Source: Vampirovibrio sp.
GTDB lineage: Bacteria; Cyanobacteriota; Vampirovibrionia; Vampirovibrionales; JAJTHC01
Assembly (NCBI GenBank): GCA_024998755.1
Contig: JACEUU010000002.1
Location: 230,045 to 294,044, forward strand
Reading direction: 5' to 3'
DNA length: 64,000 nt
In this document: piece by piece, positions 16,668 through 25,244 of the stretch
Layout of the letters: every line of letters begins with the position of its first letter
Numbering within the stretch: the first letter of the stretch is position 1
Translations under genes and position numbers: made by a program
The notes under the pieces: generated by a model
The model's input: only the letters and a program-made list of their open reading frames with translations
Database searches by the model: none
What the model was told of the DNA's origin: nothing

Positions 16668-17627
16668 ATGATTAAAATTGGGACGAGAGACAGTGCCTTA
16701 GCACTCATCCAAACAACCATGGTGATAGATGCTGTTAAACATAACCTAGGCGAACCTTGGGGAAATCGGTTTAAAATTGTTGCTTCCAAAGCCATGGGCG
16801 ACCGTGAATTAGGCGTACCGCTTTCAACATTAGGCATAAAAACAGGGCAATATGGCGTATTCGTTAAAGAACTAGAACAAGCGTTACTATCGCATCAAGT
16901 AGATTTAGCCATTCATAGTTTAAAAGATATGCCCAGCGTACTTCCGGAAGGGTTGGTGGTGCATCCTGTTTTAGCGAGAGAATCTGTGGCAGATGTGTTG
17001 ATTTCAAACGGTAATTTATCTTTTTGGGATTTACCTTCGGGGGCTGTTGTGGGCACTTCTTCCCTTCGCAGAACCGCTCAGCTTAAGCGATTACGGACTG
17101 ATATTACAGTCGTTTCCATTCGAGGTAATGTGCAAACTCGGCTTCGGAAACTGCAAGAAGAAAAAATAGTCGATGCCCTTGTGTTGGCGGAAGCAGGCGT
17201 GAATAGGTTAGGGTTACAATCGTTGGTTTCTTATCAATTTAATCCGTTAACGGAACTATTACCCGCCCCTTGCCAAGGCATTTTGGGTGTTGAAAGCAGA
17301 TGCAACGATGAAACGGTTGCTCCGGTTTTAGGGTGTTTGGCGAATGGTTCGTTAGAACGGGTTGTTTTTGCTGAACGCACGGTCATGCGGTTGCTAGAAG
17401 GTGGTTGCCAGTTACCGTTAGGGGTTTATGCCTGTTGGAATGACCAATCTAGCGCACTGGATTTACGGGTTCAGCTGCTTTCCCCTGTGGATGTTGGCTT
17501 GGTTGCGGAAGGGATGATTTCCTTACCAGCAGATCAAGATGATGCGGTTTGGATGGCTCTCATCCATCCGTTTTGCGAAAATTTATTGGCTTCGGGCGGT
17601 ACGAAAATTAAACGACAGGTAATATAG
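16668..17627 (+). CDS. hemC: Porphobilinogen deaminase (hydroxymethylbilane synthase)
   Basis: Joins four porphobilinogens into hydroxymethylbilane on a covalently bound dipyrromethane cofactor. Seen: IGTRDSALALIQT, KTGQYGVFVKELEQALL, DLAIHSLKDMP, VGTSSLRRTAQLKRLR, SIRGNVQTRL and the cofactor cysteine in LEGGCQLPLGVY. It starts 3 bp after hemA, so the two form an operon. The last codons (CAG GTA ATA TAG) run into an IS630-type repeat end (TATAGCTGTTCC), so the stop codon is contributed by that repeat and the native C-terminus may have been slightly altered. Confidence 0.95.
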   Translation: MIKIGTRDSALALIQTTMVIDAVKHNLGEPWGNRFKIVASKAMGDRELGVPLSTLGIKTGQYGVFVKELEQALLSHQVDLAIHSLKDMPSVLPEGLVVHPVLARESVADVLISNGNLSFWDLPSGAVVGTSSLRRTAQLKRLRTDITVVSIRGNVQTRLRKLQEEKIVDALVLAEAGVNRLGLQSLVSYQFNPLTELLPAPCQGILGVESRCNDETVAPVLGCLANGSLERVVFAERTVMRLLEGGCQLPLGVYACWNDQSSALDLRVQLLSPVDVGLVAEGMISLPADQDDAVWMALIHPFCENLLASGGTKIKRQVI

Positions 17628-17690
17628 CTGTTCCAATAATTAGAAGCTACTCTTTTCTCTGTAGGGGCGGACTGCGTCCGCCCCTACATT
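17625..17690. repeat. IS630-type terminal repeat plus palindrome
   Basis: TATAGCTGTTCCAATAATTA matches the end of the IS at 2282-3207. It is followed by the palindrome GTAGGGGCGGACTGCGTCCG...CCCCTAC (17661-17686). Probably a short non-autonomous relic lodged at the hemC stop codon. Confidence 0.6.
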
Positions 17691-17710
17691 GGAAGAATAG
17701 TTCATTAGTT

Positions 17711-18589
17711 TTAAGAACCGCTATAAAACGGCTGGACAATCGTTGTGGGTAAGAGCGGTAAAAACTGCGGAATCAAGGGTTGAAACGCTTCGGGTGAACC
17801 CGTTGTCCACACCGTAACCGACCCTGATTGCATGGGTTCAACTGGTAATTCTTTAGCAAAAGGCAAATTAAATGCCGACGCTATTTTTTCCGCCATCACC
17901 GCAGATTGACTAATCAACGGCACAGAAGGCAGCTTTTTTTGAATCGATTCCGCCACAAACTGATAATGCGTACACCCCAAAATCACCGCATCTAATGGGC
18001 TTTCCGTTTGTTGTAATGGGGCTAAAAACTGAGTTAATAAGGTTTCAGTCGATGGCACGTTAGGTTGCCCTTCAATGCTAGCCGCCAATTGAGGGCAAGG
18101 TATCCCATAGAAATTTGCAAAATCAACCTTGTTTTGTTGGAGTAATTGTTGATACACCCCTGATTGAATGGTCAATTCCGTGGCCAACACGCCAAGAGTT
18201 AATGGCTTTTTGGTTGTTTGAACTTGGGCAATACTTTCAACCGTTGGCGTAATAATATCCAACAATGGGAAGTTAGGCTTGGGTTGTTCTTCCCACGGTA
18301 CCCACGGTAAGTGCACCATCACGACAGAAGCGGTATTACAACAGAGGGCAATAAAGGTGTTTTCTCCCCATCGAGCTTGAAACTGACTGAATAAATCCAC
18401 TAAATGAGACCGTAACAAATCGACCGGTTTAGAACCATACGGCATAAAGGCGGTATCTGCCACATAATGGTAGTTTAGCGGTATGTTAAACGCCAGCAAG
18501 GTGTTAAGAACGCTTAGCCCTCCCACGCCAGAATCCATCAGAATGCAGGTGGGTAATGCAGGATTGTAAGTAGTTTGAAGGCTCATCAT
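17711..18589 (-). CDS. murI: Glutamate racemase
   Basis: Makes D-glutamate for peptidoglycan. The two catalytic cysteines are visible, in IALCCNTASVV and DAVILGCTHYQFV. Other family strings: LMDSGVGGLSVLNTL, YVADTAFMPYGSK, LDIITPTVE and LGVLATELTIQSGVYQ. 292 aa; begins with two ATG codons. Convergent with hemC, 83 bp apart. Confidence 0.94.
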   Translation of the reverse strand: MMSLQTTYNPALPTCILMDSGVGGLSVLNTLLAFNIPLNYHYVADTAFMPYGSKPVDLLRSHLVDLFSQFQARWGENTFIALCCNTASVVMVHLPWVPWEEQPKPNFPLLDIITPTVESIAQVQTTKKPLTLGVLATELTIQSGVYQQLLQQNKVDFANFYGIPCPQLAASIEGQPNVPSTETLLTQFLAPLQQTESPLDAVILGCTHYQFVAESIQKKLPSVPLISQSAVMAEKIASAFNLPFAKELPVEPMQSGSVTVWTTGSPEAFQPLIPQFLPLLPTTIVQPFYSGS

Positions 18590-18713
18590 GATAGCTAAAA
18601 TTTTAACATAAAGGGTGAGTAGATTATAGGGCTATAGACCCATTTAAAGATTAATACCCTTAGCATAGCGTAAAATCTTTGGACTGGTATAAATAGATTA
18701 GCTTCAAATCATA

Positions 18714-18965
18714 TGCAGTTGGGAACAGGCTGGTGCGAGCGTAGCGAAGCAGGGCAATTAGGGAGCCTCTTCTGCTTCCGCCCAAGCCTGTTTTCAATGT
18801 GCAAGAAACAAGTCGACCCTTGAGAGGGGTTTATTAAGGGGGCGTGGAGCCCCCTTGATTTCGTGGGGGGGTGTCGGGGGGGCTGCCGAACCGCAGTCCC
18901 CCTGACAAACCAACCAGCTAAAGCTAGAAACGACAATCGATGAGAGAACATGCCATTCAATCTTT
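18714..18965 (+). repeat. Large modular dispersed repeat, copy 3 (uninterrupted IS110 target)
   Basis: Module A (AACAGGCTGGTGCGAGCGTA...), module B (GGGGGCGTGGAGCCCCCTTG) and the segment GCAGTCCCCCTGACAAACC, the empty form of the site used by both IS110 copies. It ends in GCCATTCAATCTTTGAATTG, close to a MITE terminal repeat. Confidence 0.75.
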
Positions 18966-18973
18966 GAATTGAC

Positions 18974-20032
18974 TTAATTATCTTTTTTACTATCCGAAAA
19001 CAAATCCAAATTATTCATCATCCCTTGCGTCATCATATCGCTCATCATCTTCGGGTCAATACCCGAAAACGGATTAGCCACACCTGTTGTACCCCCAGGC
19101 TGATTTTGCTGTTGTTGCATCATCATCATGGGTAACATCATTGCCATGGGGTTTGCATTATTACCGCCCCCACCACCAGAATTACCGCCACCTGAACCGC
19201 CCATCATTTGCATCATCATCATGGTTTGCATTAGCTGCTGTTGTTGCTGAAGTTGAGCTTCTGCAGCCGTTTGAGCCGTAGCTGGTGTGGTAGCAATAGG
19301 GGCTACCCCCGCTGACCCTGTTGCCGAAACAGCTAACATCTCTGGGGAAATAGCAATTTCTTTAGCTGGTGTACTCATAGCCGTAGGCATGGTTGAAACC
19401 ACCCCCACGGGTTCACTAGCAGGTAATGCGGGCTGAACGGGCTTTTCATTAGTAATAGGCTGTGCAGATTGTACAGAGGTGGCATTCATTACAGAAATAT
19501 CGGAGCTAGCTTTTGTAACAGGATGTGTTTTTTGCCATTGAGCAACCAAATTGTTATGCTTGGCTGATGGTTGGCTTACATCAATGGCTTGCATGGCTAC
19601 GGCTGAACCAGCAGGGCTTGAAATCGACACCTTTTCTGTGGGATTTAACGTTATTGAAAACGGCGGGTTCGGCGGAGCATCTAGTTTTTGGGCTTCCTGT
19701 AATAAAGCTAAACCCTGCTTGGCATACGGGGCAACCAAACTTTTTGGAGCTATCGTTAAAACGGTTTCGTAGAAGTGTTTCGCTTGGTCAATTTTCCCTA
19801 ACCGAACAGCAGTAAGCCCCATGTAGTAAGGCAACCGAACATCTTCTGGGTGAGCCTTCATTAAACTTGAAAATTGCTGATACGCTTGGCTATACTGCCC
19901 ATACCGATACAGCCCCACAGCCTGCGTATATTGCTGAAAGGTAGCCATAGCCCAAACAGATGGTGTGGCACAAATCACCACAAATAAAACCACTAACAAT
20001 CGCCAAACAGGTACTAAAAAACGTTTTTTCAT
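18974..20032 (-). CDS. Secreted or membrane-anchored TPR protein with Met/Gln/Gly-rich tail
   Basis: N-terminal signal or anchor (MKKRFLVPVWRLLVVLFVVI...VWAMA). Residues ~30-110 form about two TPR units (YTQAVGLYRYGQYSQAYQQF, PYYMGLTAVRLGKIDQAKHF) with a third weaker one. Then comes a ~150-residue Ala/Pro/Thr linker and a tail made of LQQQQQLMQTMMMMQMMGG, GGGNSGGGGGNN and MAMMLPMMMMQQQQNQPGG. The end (GIDPKMMSDMMTQGMMNNLD) is also Met-rich. TPRs suggest protein-protein contacts; the tail's role is unknown. Confidence 0.75.
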   Translation of the reverse strand: MKKRFLVPVWRLLVVLFVVICATPSVWAMATFQQYTQAVGLYRYGQYSQAYQQFSSLMKAHPEDVRLPYYMGLTAVRLGKIDQAKHFYETVLTIAPKSLVAPYAKQGLALLQEAQKLDAPPNPPFSITLNPTEKVSISSPAGSAVAMQAIDVSQPSAKHNNLVAQWQKTHPVTKASSDISVMNATSVQSAQPITNEKPVQPALPASEPVGVVSTMPTAMSTPAKEIAISPEMLAVSATGSAGVAPIATTPATAQTAAEAQLQQQQQLMQTMMMMQMMGGSGGGNSGGGGGNNANPMAMMLPMMMMQQQQNQPGGTTGVANPFSGIDPKMMSDMMTQGMMNNLDLFSDSKKDN

Positions 20033-20127
20033 TGAGAATTATCCAGTTATAGAGTTATTAATACATGACGTCTATGTTGATTATTGGGGTGGAATGATAA
20101 GGTCCGATTTAAAGGTGATTTTTTATT

Positions 20128-20300
20128 AGACCTCTTGCATGACTCGATAGGTGGGTGCAGATTTGAGGAATGCGGAACAGACCGAGGGCGTTTACATAAG
20201 GTAAATAACTATTGATTGCTCTGCAATCACTCCGCTTCTAGCGGGGAGTACCGTAAATGACAAAAAAGATGCCCCAGATATCGAGTCATGCAAGAGGTCT
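20128..20300. mobile_element. MITE family 2, copy 1 (AGACCTCTTGCATGAC ends)
   Basis: Terminal inverted repeats AGACCTCTTGCATGACTCGA and TCGAGTCATGCAAGAGGTCT, flanked by ATT on both sides (20125-20127, 20301-20303). It is 173 bp, non-coding, and has a second copy at 36750-36989. No autonomous partner is present in the window. Confidence 0.85.
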
Positions 20301-21585
20301 ATTTAGAAAGATAGTTAATACAAAGTGCCATTACCTCATGTGAATCCGTCAAGCCTATAGCATTCATGTATTGGTGTACTACTTGTAAGTGGGGTAACAA
20401 TTCCAAACCCAAACACTGTTCAACATCTTCTGGTAATTGGTTTAAAGGCAAACTATCCTGTTTTTGAAGATTAGAAACACTCAACACCAACCCTTTTTCA
20501 TAGGCTTCAAATGCTTTACGGCCCAGACCCATTTCAAAAATAGCGTCAGAAAGTGCCTGCTGATACTGTTCTAATGTAACTGTTTTAGCACGTTTTTTAG
20601 CCTTAGCAACTTCCGTTACCGCATAAGGTAAAACAAATTGTTGTAATTGGTCATGCAACTGTTGCAATTCCAACCGCTCGGTAGAAGAAATACCTTCATT
20701 TTCAATAGATATAACCGCTCCATTACGCCCTAAGCTGTGCAACACTTGACGTTGGGTTGCGTGTTTGCCACCCGCAATTTTAAACCGTATTAACGGCATT
20801 TTAACTGTGTTAGATTGGCTTTCAGGGAATATGGATTGCACCTTATCTAGCCCTTCAATCATATCGGTTCGGTGGGTAAAGTGTGAAGGCGTTAAACCAA
20901 GTATCGCCCCTCTGCAAATCTTACCTAAAACTGCTTGCTGCAACTGCTTACCTTCTGTATAACTAAAGCCCACTTCCGCAATAGCCTGTTGCAACTGCCC
21001 TAAAAACCGATGATACCAAACACCCCCACCAACCAACACGATGGCAGGCAAGACAATATCAACAGACGTTTTACCCTTATTATTAAGATTTCTGGCATTT
21101 AGCAAAAACCCCATGGTATTTAGCTTTTGAAGATAAAATCGAATTTCATCAACCAAGGCTTGAGCCACAGCAAAATCGCTACCCCAAACAAACAACACAT
21201 CAGGCAACGTACCCTTATAAAACCCTTCAGAAAAATGGGTAATGTTAACCAAAGAATTAGACACAACTTTGGTTGCGGTTGGCTGTTCACCAACCCCAGA
21301 AAACTGTGAAAACGACTGACTTAAAACTTCAAGCAAGTTACCGCCTTTACGCCAGCCACGCTGCTTTGGCAAACTACCAATTTGCGTACCCAAACTAACG
21401 GTAGGCGAACTAGGCACAAGTGGAAAAGGAGCATAAGCCAACCCTGCAGGAAAAACGCCCAAGGTATCGTCCTTCACGCCAACAACAGGGTCCAGCGAAG
21501 AAGGTGTGGGCATTGCTGCTTTAGCAGAAACATCAGCATTGTTGTTGTTAGCTTGAGACATAGAGGAAGGAAACCACATCACCAT
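20299..21585 (-). CDS. Hypothetical protein, ~428 aa
   Basis: Not recognised. I place the start at ATG-GTG-ATG (21585), which has AAAGGTG about 12 nt upstream; an in-frame GTG at 21615 is possible. After a ~65-residue low-complexity head comes an alpha/beta-looking region (DVLFVWGSDFAVAQALVDEI, then IVLPAIVLVGGGVWYHRFLG) that might be a degenerate nucleotide-binding fold. A helical C-terminus follows (VTLEQYQQALSDAIFEMGLG). The stop codon TAG spans the junction with MITE family 2, so the native C-terminus has probably been cut or replaced. Confidence 0.6.
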   Translation of the reverse strand: MVMWFPSSMSQANNNNADVSAKAAMPTPSSLDPVVGVKDDTLGVFPAGLAYAPFPLVPSSPTVSLGTQIGSLPKQRGWRKGGNLLEVLSQSFSQFSGVGEQPTATKVVSNSLVNITHFSEGFYKGTLPDVLFVWGSDFAVAQALVDEIRFYLQKLNTMGFLLNARNLNNKGKTSVDIVLPAIVLVGGGVWYHRFLGQLQQAIAEVGFSYTEGKQLQQAVLGKICRGAILGLTPSHFTHRTDMIEGLDKVQSIFPESQSNTVKMPLIRFKIAGGKHATQRQVLHSLGRNGAVISIENEGISSTERLELQQLHDQLQQFVLPYAVTEVAKAKKRAKTVTLEQYQQALSDAIFEMGLGRKAFEAYEKGLVLSVSNLQKQDSLPLNQLPEDVEQCLGLELLPHLQVVHQYMNAIGLTDSHEVMALCINYLSK

Positions 21586-21886
21586 ATGCTTTGCACACCT
21601 TTGGGGTTTATTCACGCAGTTTAAAACGAAACGAGAAATGAGTATACTATTACCCTTAGTATAAAAGACTTTTCAATAGAAGCCGTCCGTCAAATGGTGT
21701 AAAAACATAGGTTTCTTCTAATTGTTAATTATATTGTTACAAATGTAGTTAATCTATTGCAAATTTAAAACTCAATGCTACTATAGGCTTAGCTCTTGAG
21801 GGAAAGAAATAACATTCTTTCTTTCTCAGGGGTTTGTGTCCACCTTATCTTAAGTTATAAACAATAATGGAGCGTTGCTACCTATC

Positions 21887-22408
21887 ATGAAACACTTAAA
21901 GCGGTTACTGCCAGTGATGGCTGCTCTACTGGTTTCACTTCAAACGGCTGGTATCCCAGTTTTTGCTTATCATCAGCAACAAAATAGTGCGGCTAGTACT
22001 ATTATTACAGCAGGGGCTATTGGTGCCGGTGCCGTAACCAGTATTATTACAGGGCATGGTTCGCCACTTAAAGGGGCTGCCGTGGGTGCGGTTATTGGTG
22101 CAGGGTCAGGAGCTGTTTACCAAGCAGTTCGGTATAACGGCAACAACGATGGCTACTATCGGCAAACCAACCACTACAACCGAGGTTATGGTAGCTATAA
22201 TCAAGGCAACAATTGGCACGGTAGGCATGGGTATAACAGAGGGCATGATGCCTATTACAACAACTACCCTCATCATCAAACACAAAGCTATTATGACAAT
22301 AATGGCTACAGGGGTAGAGGCAATGGCTATGCTTACAACCAGCCTTATAGCAGAGGTTGCCCCAATGGTGGCGGACAAACCTTTCGTCGTGTACGTACCA
22401 ATTGGTAA
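21887..22408 (+). CDS. Secreted glycine-zipper protein with Tyr/Gly/Asn/His-rich tail
   Basis: 173 aa. Signal peptide MKHLKRLLPVMAALLVSLQT...VFA, then a glycine-zipper membrane segment (TAGAIGAGAVTSIITGHGSP, KGAAVGAVIGAGSGAVYQAV). The last ~85 residues are Tyr/Gly/Asn/His-rich (HYNRGYGSYNQGNNWHGRHG). ATG 21887 is chosen over 21875 because the signal peptide starts there. Such proteins are usually outer-membrane or cell-surface. A terminator follows. Confidence 0.75.
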   Translation: MKHLKRLLPVMAALLVSLQTAGIPVFAYHQQQNSAASTIITAGAIGAGAVTSIITGHGSPLKGAAVGAVIGAGSGAVYQAVRYNGNNDGYYRQTNHYNRGYGSYNQGNNWHGRHGYNRGHDAYYNNYPHHQTQSYYDNNGYRGRGNGYAYNQPYSRGCPNGGGQTFRRVRTNW

Positions 22409-22428
22409 TTGATTTTAAAGAAACATCT

Positions 22429-22475
22429 TATCCCCCAAATGCTACCAATAGTAGTTTTTTGGGGATAGTTTTATT
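22429..22475 (+). terminator. Rho-independent terminator after the glycine-zipper gene
   Basis: TATCCCCCAAA / TTTTTTGGGGATA hairpin followed by GTTTTATT, 20 bp after the stop. Confidence 0.75.
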
Positions 22476-22547
22476 AATCTTAACATCTAACAAAAAATTA
22501 CATTTTCAGTATTGTCTTTTATTGAAATTCTCAGCTTCAAACCATAG

Positions 22548-22770
22548 GCAGTTGGAAAAAGGCTGGTGCGAGCGTAGCGAAGCAGAGCATTTAGGGAGCT
22601 TCTAGCTTCCGCTCAAGCCTATTTTCAACGTACAAGCAAACCGATTAGCCAGTTGTTCCCCTGGGGTTTCTTAAGGGGGTGGCGAACTGCCCCTTAAGCG
22701 GTGGGGGTTGTTAGGGGGGCTGACGCCAGTCCCCCTGACGCATCCACCTTAGCCCGAAGCGGTGGTGTTA
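22548..22770 (+). repeat. Large modular dispersed repeat, copy 4 (variant module B)
   Basis: Module A as elsewhere (AAAGGCTGGTGCGAGCGTAG). Module B is a variant: CCCCTGGGGTTTCTTAAGGG, GGCGAACTGCCCCTTAAG and GCCAGTCCCCCTGACG. It shares the variant with the copy at 43500. Confidence 0.75.
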
Positions 22771-22879
22771 GTTAAGCAGTATAATACGAACCCATTGGCA
22801 GCACCCCATGCTAATGGTAGAATAAACATGGGTCTAACCCACTGTTGTTATCCTTTTTTTCAAATGGAGTTTTCAATTA

Positions 22880-23293
22880 ATGAAATCTATCAACTTTTCA
22901 TTGGCTTTAGTGGCTATTGCTGTAGTATTAACTCAAAGTATTTCTTTCGCCGCTGGCGGACTTTCTAAAAAAGCCAAGAAAAACTGGAAGACTGTTGGTA
23001 TAACCACGGCTGTTGGTGCGGGTGCAGGTGCGGCAACTGGGGCAATCAGCAAAGAATCCACCGTTGGCAAGGGTGCTGTTGTAGGTGCTGTAACCGGTGC
23101 AGGCGTTGGGGCTGTTGAAACGGTAGGCATTTTAAAAGATAAACCGCTCATTAAACGGGGTATTCAAGGTGCTATTACTGGCCTAGGTGCTTCTACAATT
23201 CTCAATAAAAATAAAGTTGGGGGTGCTGCCATTGGTGTTGGTGCGGGTGTTGGCACTGAACTGATTGAAAAAGAAATAAAATCTAACAAGTAA
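22880..23293 (+). CDS. Secreted glycine-zipper protein, 137 aa
   Basis: Signal peptide MKSINFSLALVAIAVVLTQS...FAAGG, then glycine-zipper segments (AVGAGAGAATGAISKES, GKGAVVGAVTGAGVGAVETV, GAITGLGASTILNKNKVGGA, AIGVGAGVGTELIEKEIK). It resembles the membrane-spanning repeats of surface lipoprotein-like and toxin-like small proteins, but has no lipobox. It is followed by a hairpin. Function unknown; a second member of the glycine-zipper type after 21887-22408, with a different tail. Confidence 0.75.
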   Translation: MKSINFSLALVAIAVVLTQSISFAAGGLSKKAKKNWKTVGITTAVGAGAGAATGAISKESTVGKGAVVGAVTGAGVGAVETVGILKDKPLIKRGIQGAITGLGASTILNKNKVGGAAIGVGAGVGTELIEKEIKSNK

Positions 23294-23332
23294 CTTTTAA
23301 TTTTCCTCCTCTAACTGGATGATTAAACAATC

Positions 23333-23370
23333 AAGAGCCAACGGTGCAAGTAGCCGTTGGCTCTTTGGTT
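23333..23370 (+). terminator. Terminator after the second glycine-zipper gene
   Basis: AAGAGCCAACGG / CCGTTGGCTCTT with a 9 nt loop, followed by TGGTTGTCTT. The arm complementarity is perfect over 12 bp. Confidence 0.7.
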
Positions 23371-23680
23371 GTCTTGGATTAGAGGGTTGTCATCTACCTT
23401 TAGGTGTACGGAAGTAGGATGAGATAAAAAGCCTCAATTTCTAAGGATACTAACCTTAGGGCTGTTTTACACCCCAGTTAAATTTCATATGATAGTAGTA
23501 GTTCAGCTGGAGGTCTTCTCATCTACATAGCCAAGCCGTTTGTGGGTCATCTATTGTAGAGGGTACATTAAACCAATTAACTTTAACACTCATTCTGTAT
23601 GATGCAATGGATACTGACTAATTAACAATTAATCGTTTATATAATAACCAAAGAAAACAAGGAAAGAGGGTCTGAATTTG

Positions 23681-24517
23681 ATGATGATGTCAAACGTTAC
23701 ACCGGTTAGTAGCAATCCGTTTTCGCCATCGCCAACGGCTTCATTTGCTACACCAAGCCCTATACCTAGCAGTACAGGTGTTAAAGCAGGTTTTGCAAAC
23801 CCAAATAATAACGGAGAAACACAATCTCAAATACTAAAAATTTTAGTAGTTGATGATAACCCTCATCACAGTGCTGGTATTAAACAACTCATTGAATTAC
23901 AATCTATGCACAAAGTAGTAGGGCTATGTGCCAATGGTGAAGAAGCTGTTCGGCGTGTAGGGCATACTGATGTTGATATTGTATTAATTGATATGAATAT
24001 GCCTGAAGTAGATGGTATTGTAGCCATTCAGCAAATTTTGGTTAAACGCCCAGGCTTGAAAATTTTAGCCCTAACCAACCATGATGACCATGATTTAATT
24101 TACAAAGCCATGCGGAGTGGTGCGAAAGGGTACTTGCTTAAACCAATGGCTTCCCACTGGTTAATTAAGGCGATGGATGAAATTTTGGCAGGCAGAATTT
24201 TTATGCCTCCTAACATTGCTACTAAATTCTTTGATGAATTTCATTCCGTGGTTCAACAGCATACCGCCCCAGACCCTGTTCGGCAAGCGTTGCTGAACTA
24301 CTTAACGTCTCGGGAAAAAGAGGTGTTGAAATTGTTGACGGAAGGTATGACTTATAAAACCGTGGCTGAACGATTGGTTATTAGCGAAACGACTGTTAAA
24401 ACACACGTTAACAATATTTTCCAGAAGCTACAAGTTTCTGACAGAACGCAGGCGGTGCTTTATGCGTTGAAGTTCGGCTTGGTTGATACGAGCGATAAAT
24501 TACCTTCCATGGTATAA
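23681..24517 (+). CDS. LuxR/NarL-family response regulator (orphan)
   Basis: Residues ~1-50 are a Ser/Pro/Asn-rich disordered extension, unusual for the family. The receiver domain follows (ILKILVVDDNPHHSAGIKQL), with the phospho-acceptor Asp in DIVLIDMNMPEVDG, Thr in ILALTNHDD and Lys in GAKGYLLKPM. The C-terminal LuxR HTH is LTSREKEVLKLLTEGMTYKT, then RLVISETTVKTHVNNIFQKL. No histidine kinase is adjacent, so the partner is unknown. The start is a triple ATG (with an in-frame TTG just before); AGGAAAGAGGG lies ~10 nt upstream. A terminator follows. Confidence 0.93.
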   Translation: MMMSNVTPVSSNPFSPSPTASFATPSPIPSSTGVKAGFANPNNNGETQSQILKILVVDDNPHHSAGIKQLIELQSMHKVVGLCANGEEAVRRVGHTDVDIVLIDMNMPEVDGIVAIQQILVKRPGLKILALTNHDDHDLIYKAMRSGAKGYLLKPMASHWLIKAMDEILAGRIFMPPNIATKFFDEFHSVVQQHTAPDPVRQALLNYLTSREKEVLKLLTEGMTYKTVAERLVISETTVKTHVNNIFQKLQVSDRTQAVLYALKFGLVDTSDKLPSMV

Positions 24518-24540
24518 ATCGGTCGGTTTAACATAGCAAT

Positions 24541-24577
24541 AATAAAGAGGGTCGTATTTGACCCTCTTTATTATTTT
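24541..24577 (+). terminator. Rho-independent terminator after the response regulator
   Basis: AATAAAGAGGGTC / GACCCTCTTTATT, perfect 13 bp stem with a 6 nt loop, followed by ATTTTGTG. Confidence 0.85.
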
Positions 24578-25244
24578 GTGAATAGATAGAGAGACGGGCA
24601 ACCACAAGGGGTAACCAATTATGTAGTGCCATTTATGGCATTCGTTTGAGATTGTGGGTCGGACGTATAAATTACGCCCCTACAGAGGAAGGTTTATGAC
24701 ATTTAACCTGAAAATTAGCATTATAAAAACCAGAAAAAGCCCCTACAAAAAATAAGGGTGCTAGTACCGTGAAGCACTAACACCTGTCTATCGGGAAAGA
24801 GAGAGAGAGAGAGAAAAGTTCGATTGTTTCCTGTGAAACAGTCTACAATAATAACATCGAACACCGTGGTAATAATCTGAACCAACCTACAGCGTTTGGT
24901 ATAGAAATACCCCTACAACACGCCCTGCTTATTTTGTAAAATAGCTTGCAAAATAAGGCGTTTATGGTATATTAAATAGAACAGTTACTTAACAGTTTTC
25001 TCTCAGCTATAATAACGCTTTTGTTCTTTAGATACGCACAAAGCTAGCTTTACTGTGTTTTATCTGTTCGTAACACTTGCATTGGTTTGCTGATTATCCG
25101 TTTCTATTTTAACTAAACTTATCTGGTAATAACTTTGTAATGGGTGCTGGCCTATGTTATTCATTCTATTTAGCACCAAATAGCAATCGTTAACACGACA
25201 AATTCCCCTATTATTCTATTTATTGGACTGAATAACACTTTATA
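24578..25244. other. Intergenic region upstream of the unknown two-gene operon
   Basis: About 670 bp without a convincing gene. It holds a degraded GGGCGACC/GTAGGGGCG-type repeat (24595-24690), a GA microsatellite (~24799-24815) and an A/T-rich last 200 bp that probably carries the promoter for 25245-27787. Confidence 0.4.

Noticed and set aside
24795..24816. GA-dinucleotide run as a phase-variation switch
   Set aside because: It lies in a non-coding gap more than 400 bp from the next start, with no gene or promoter boxes that its length would affect.
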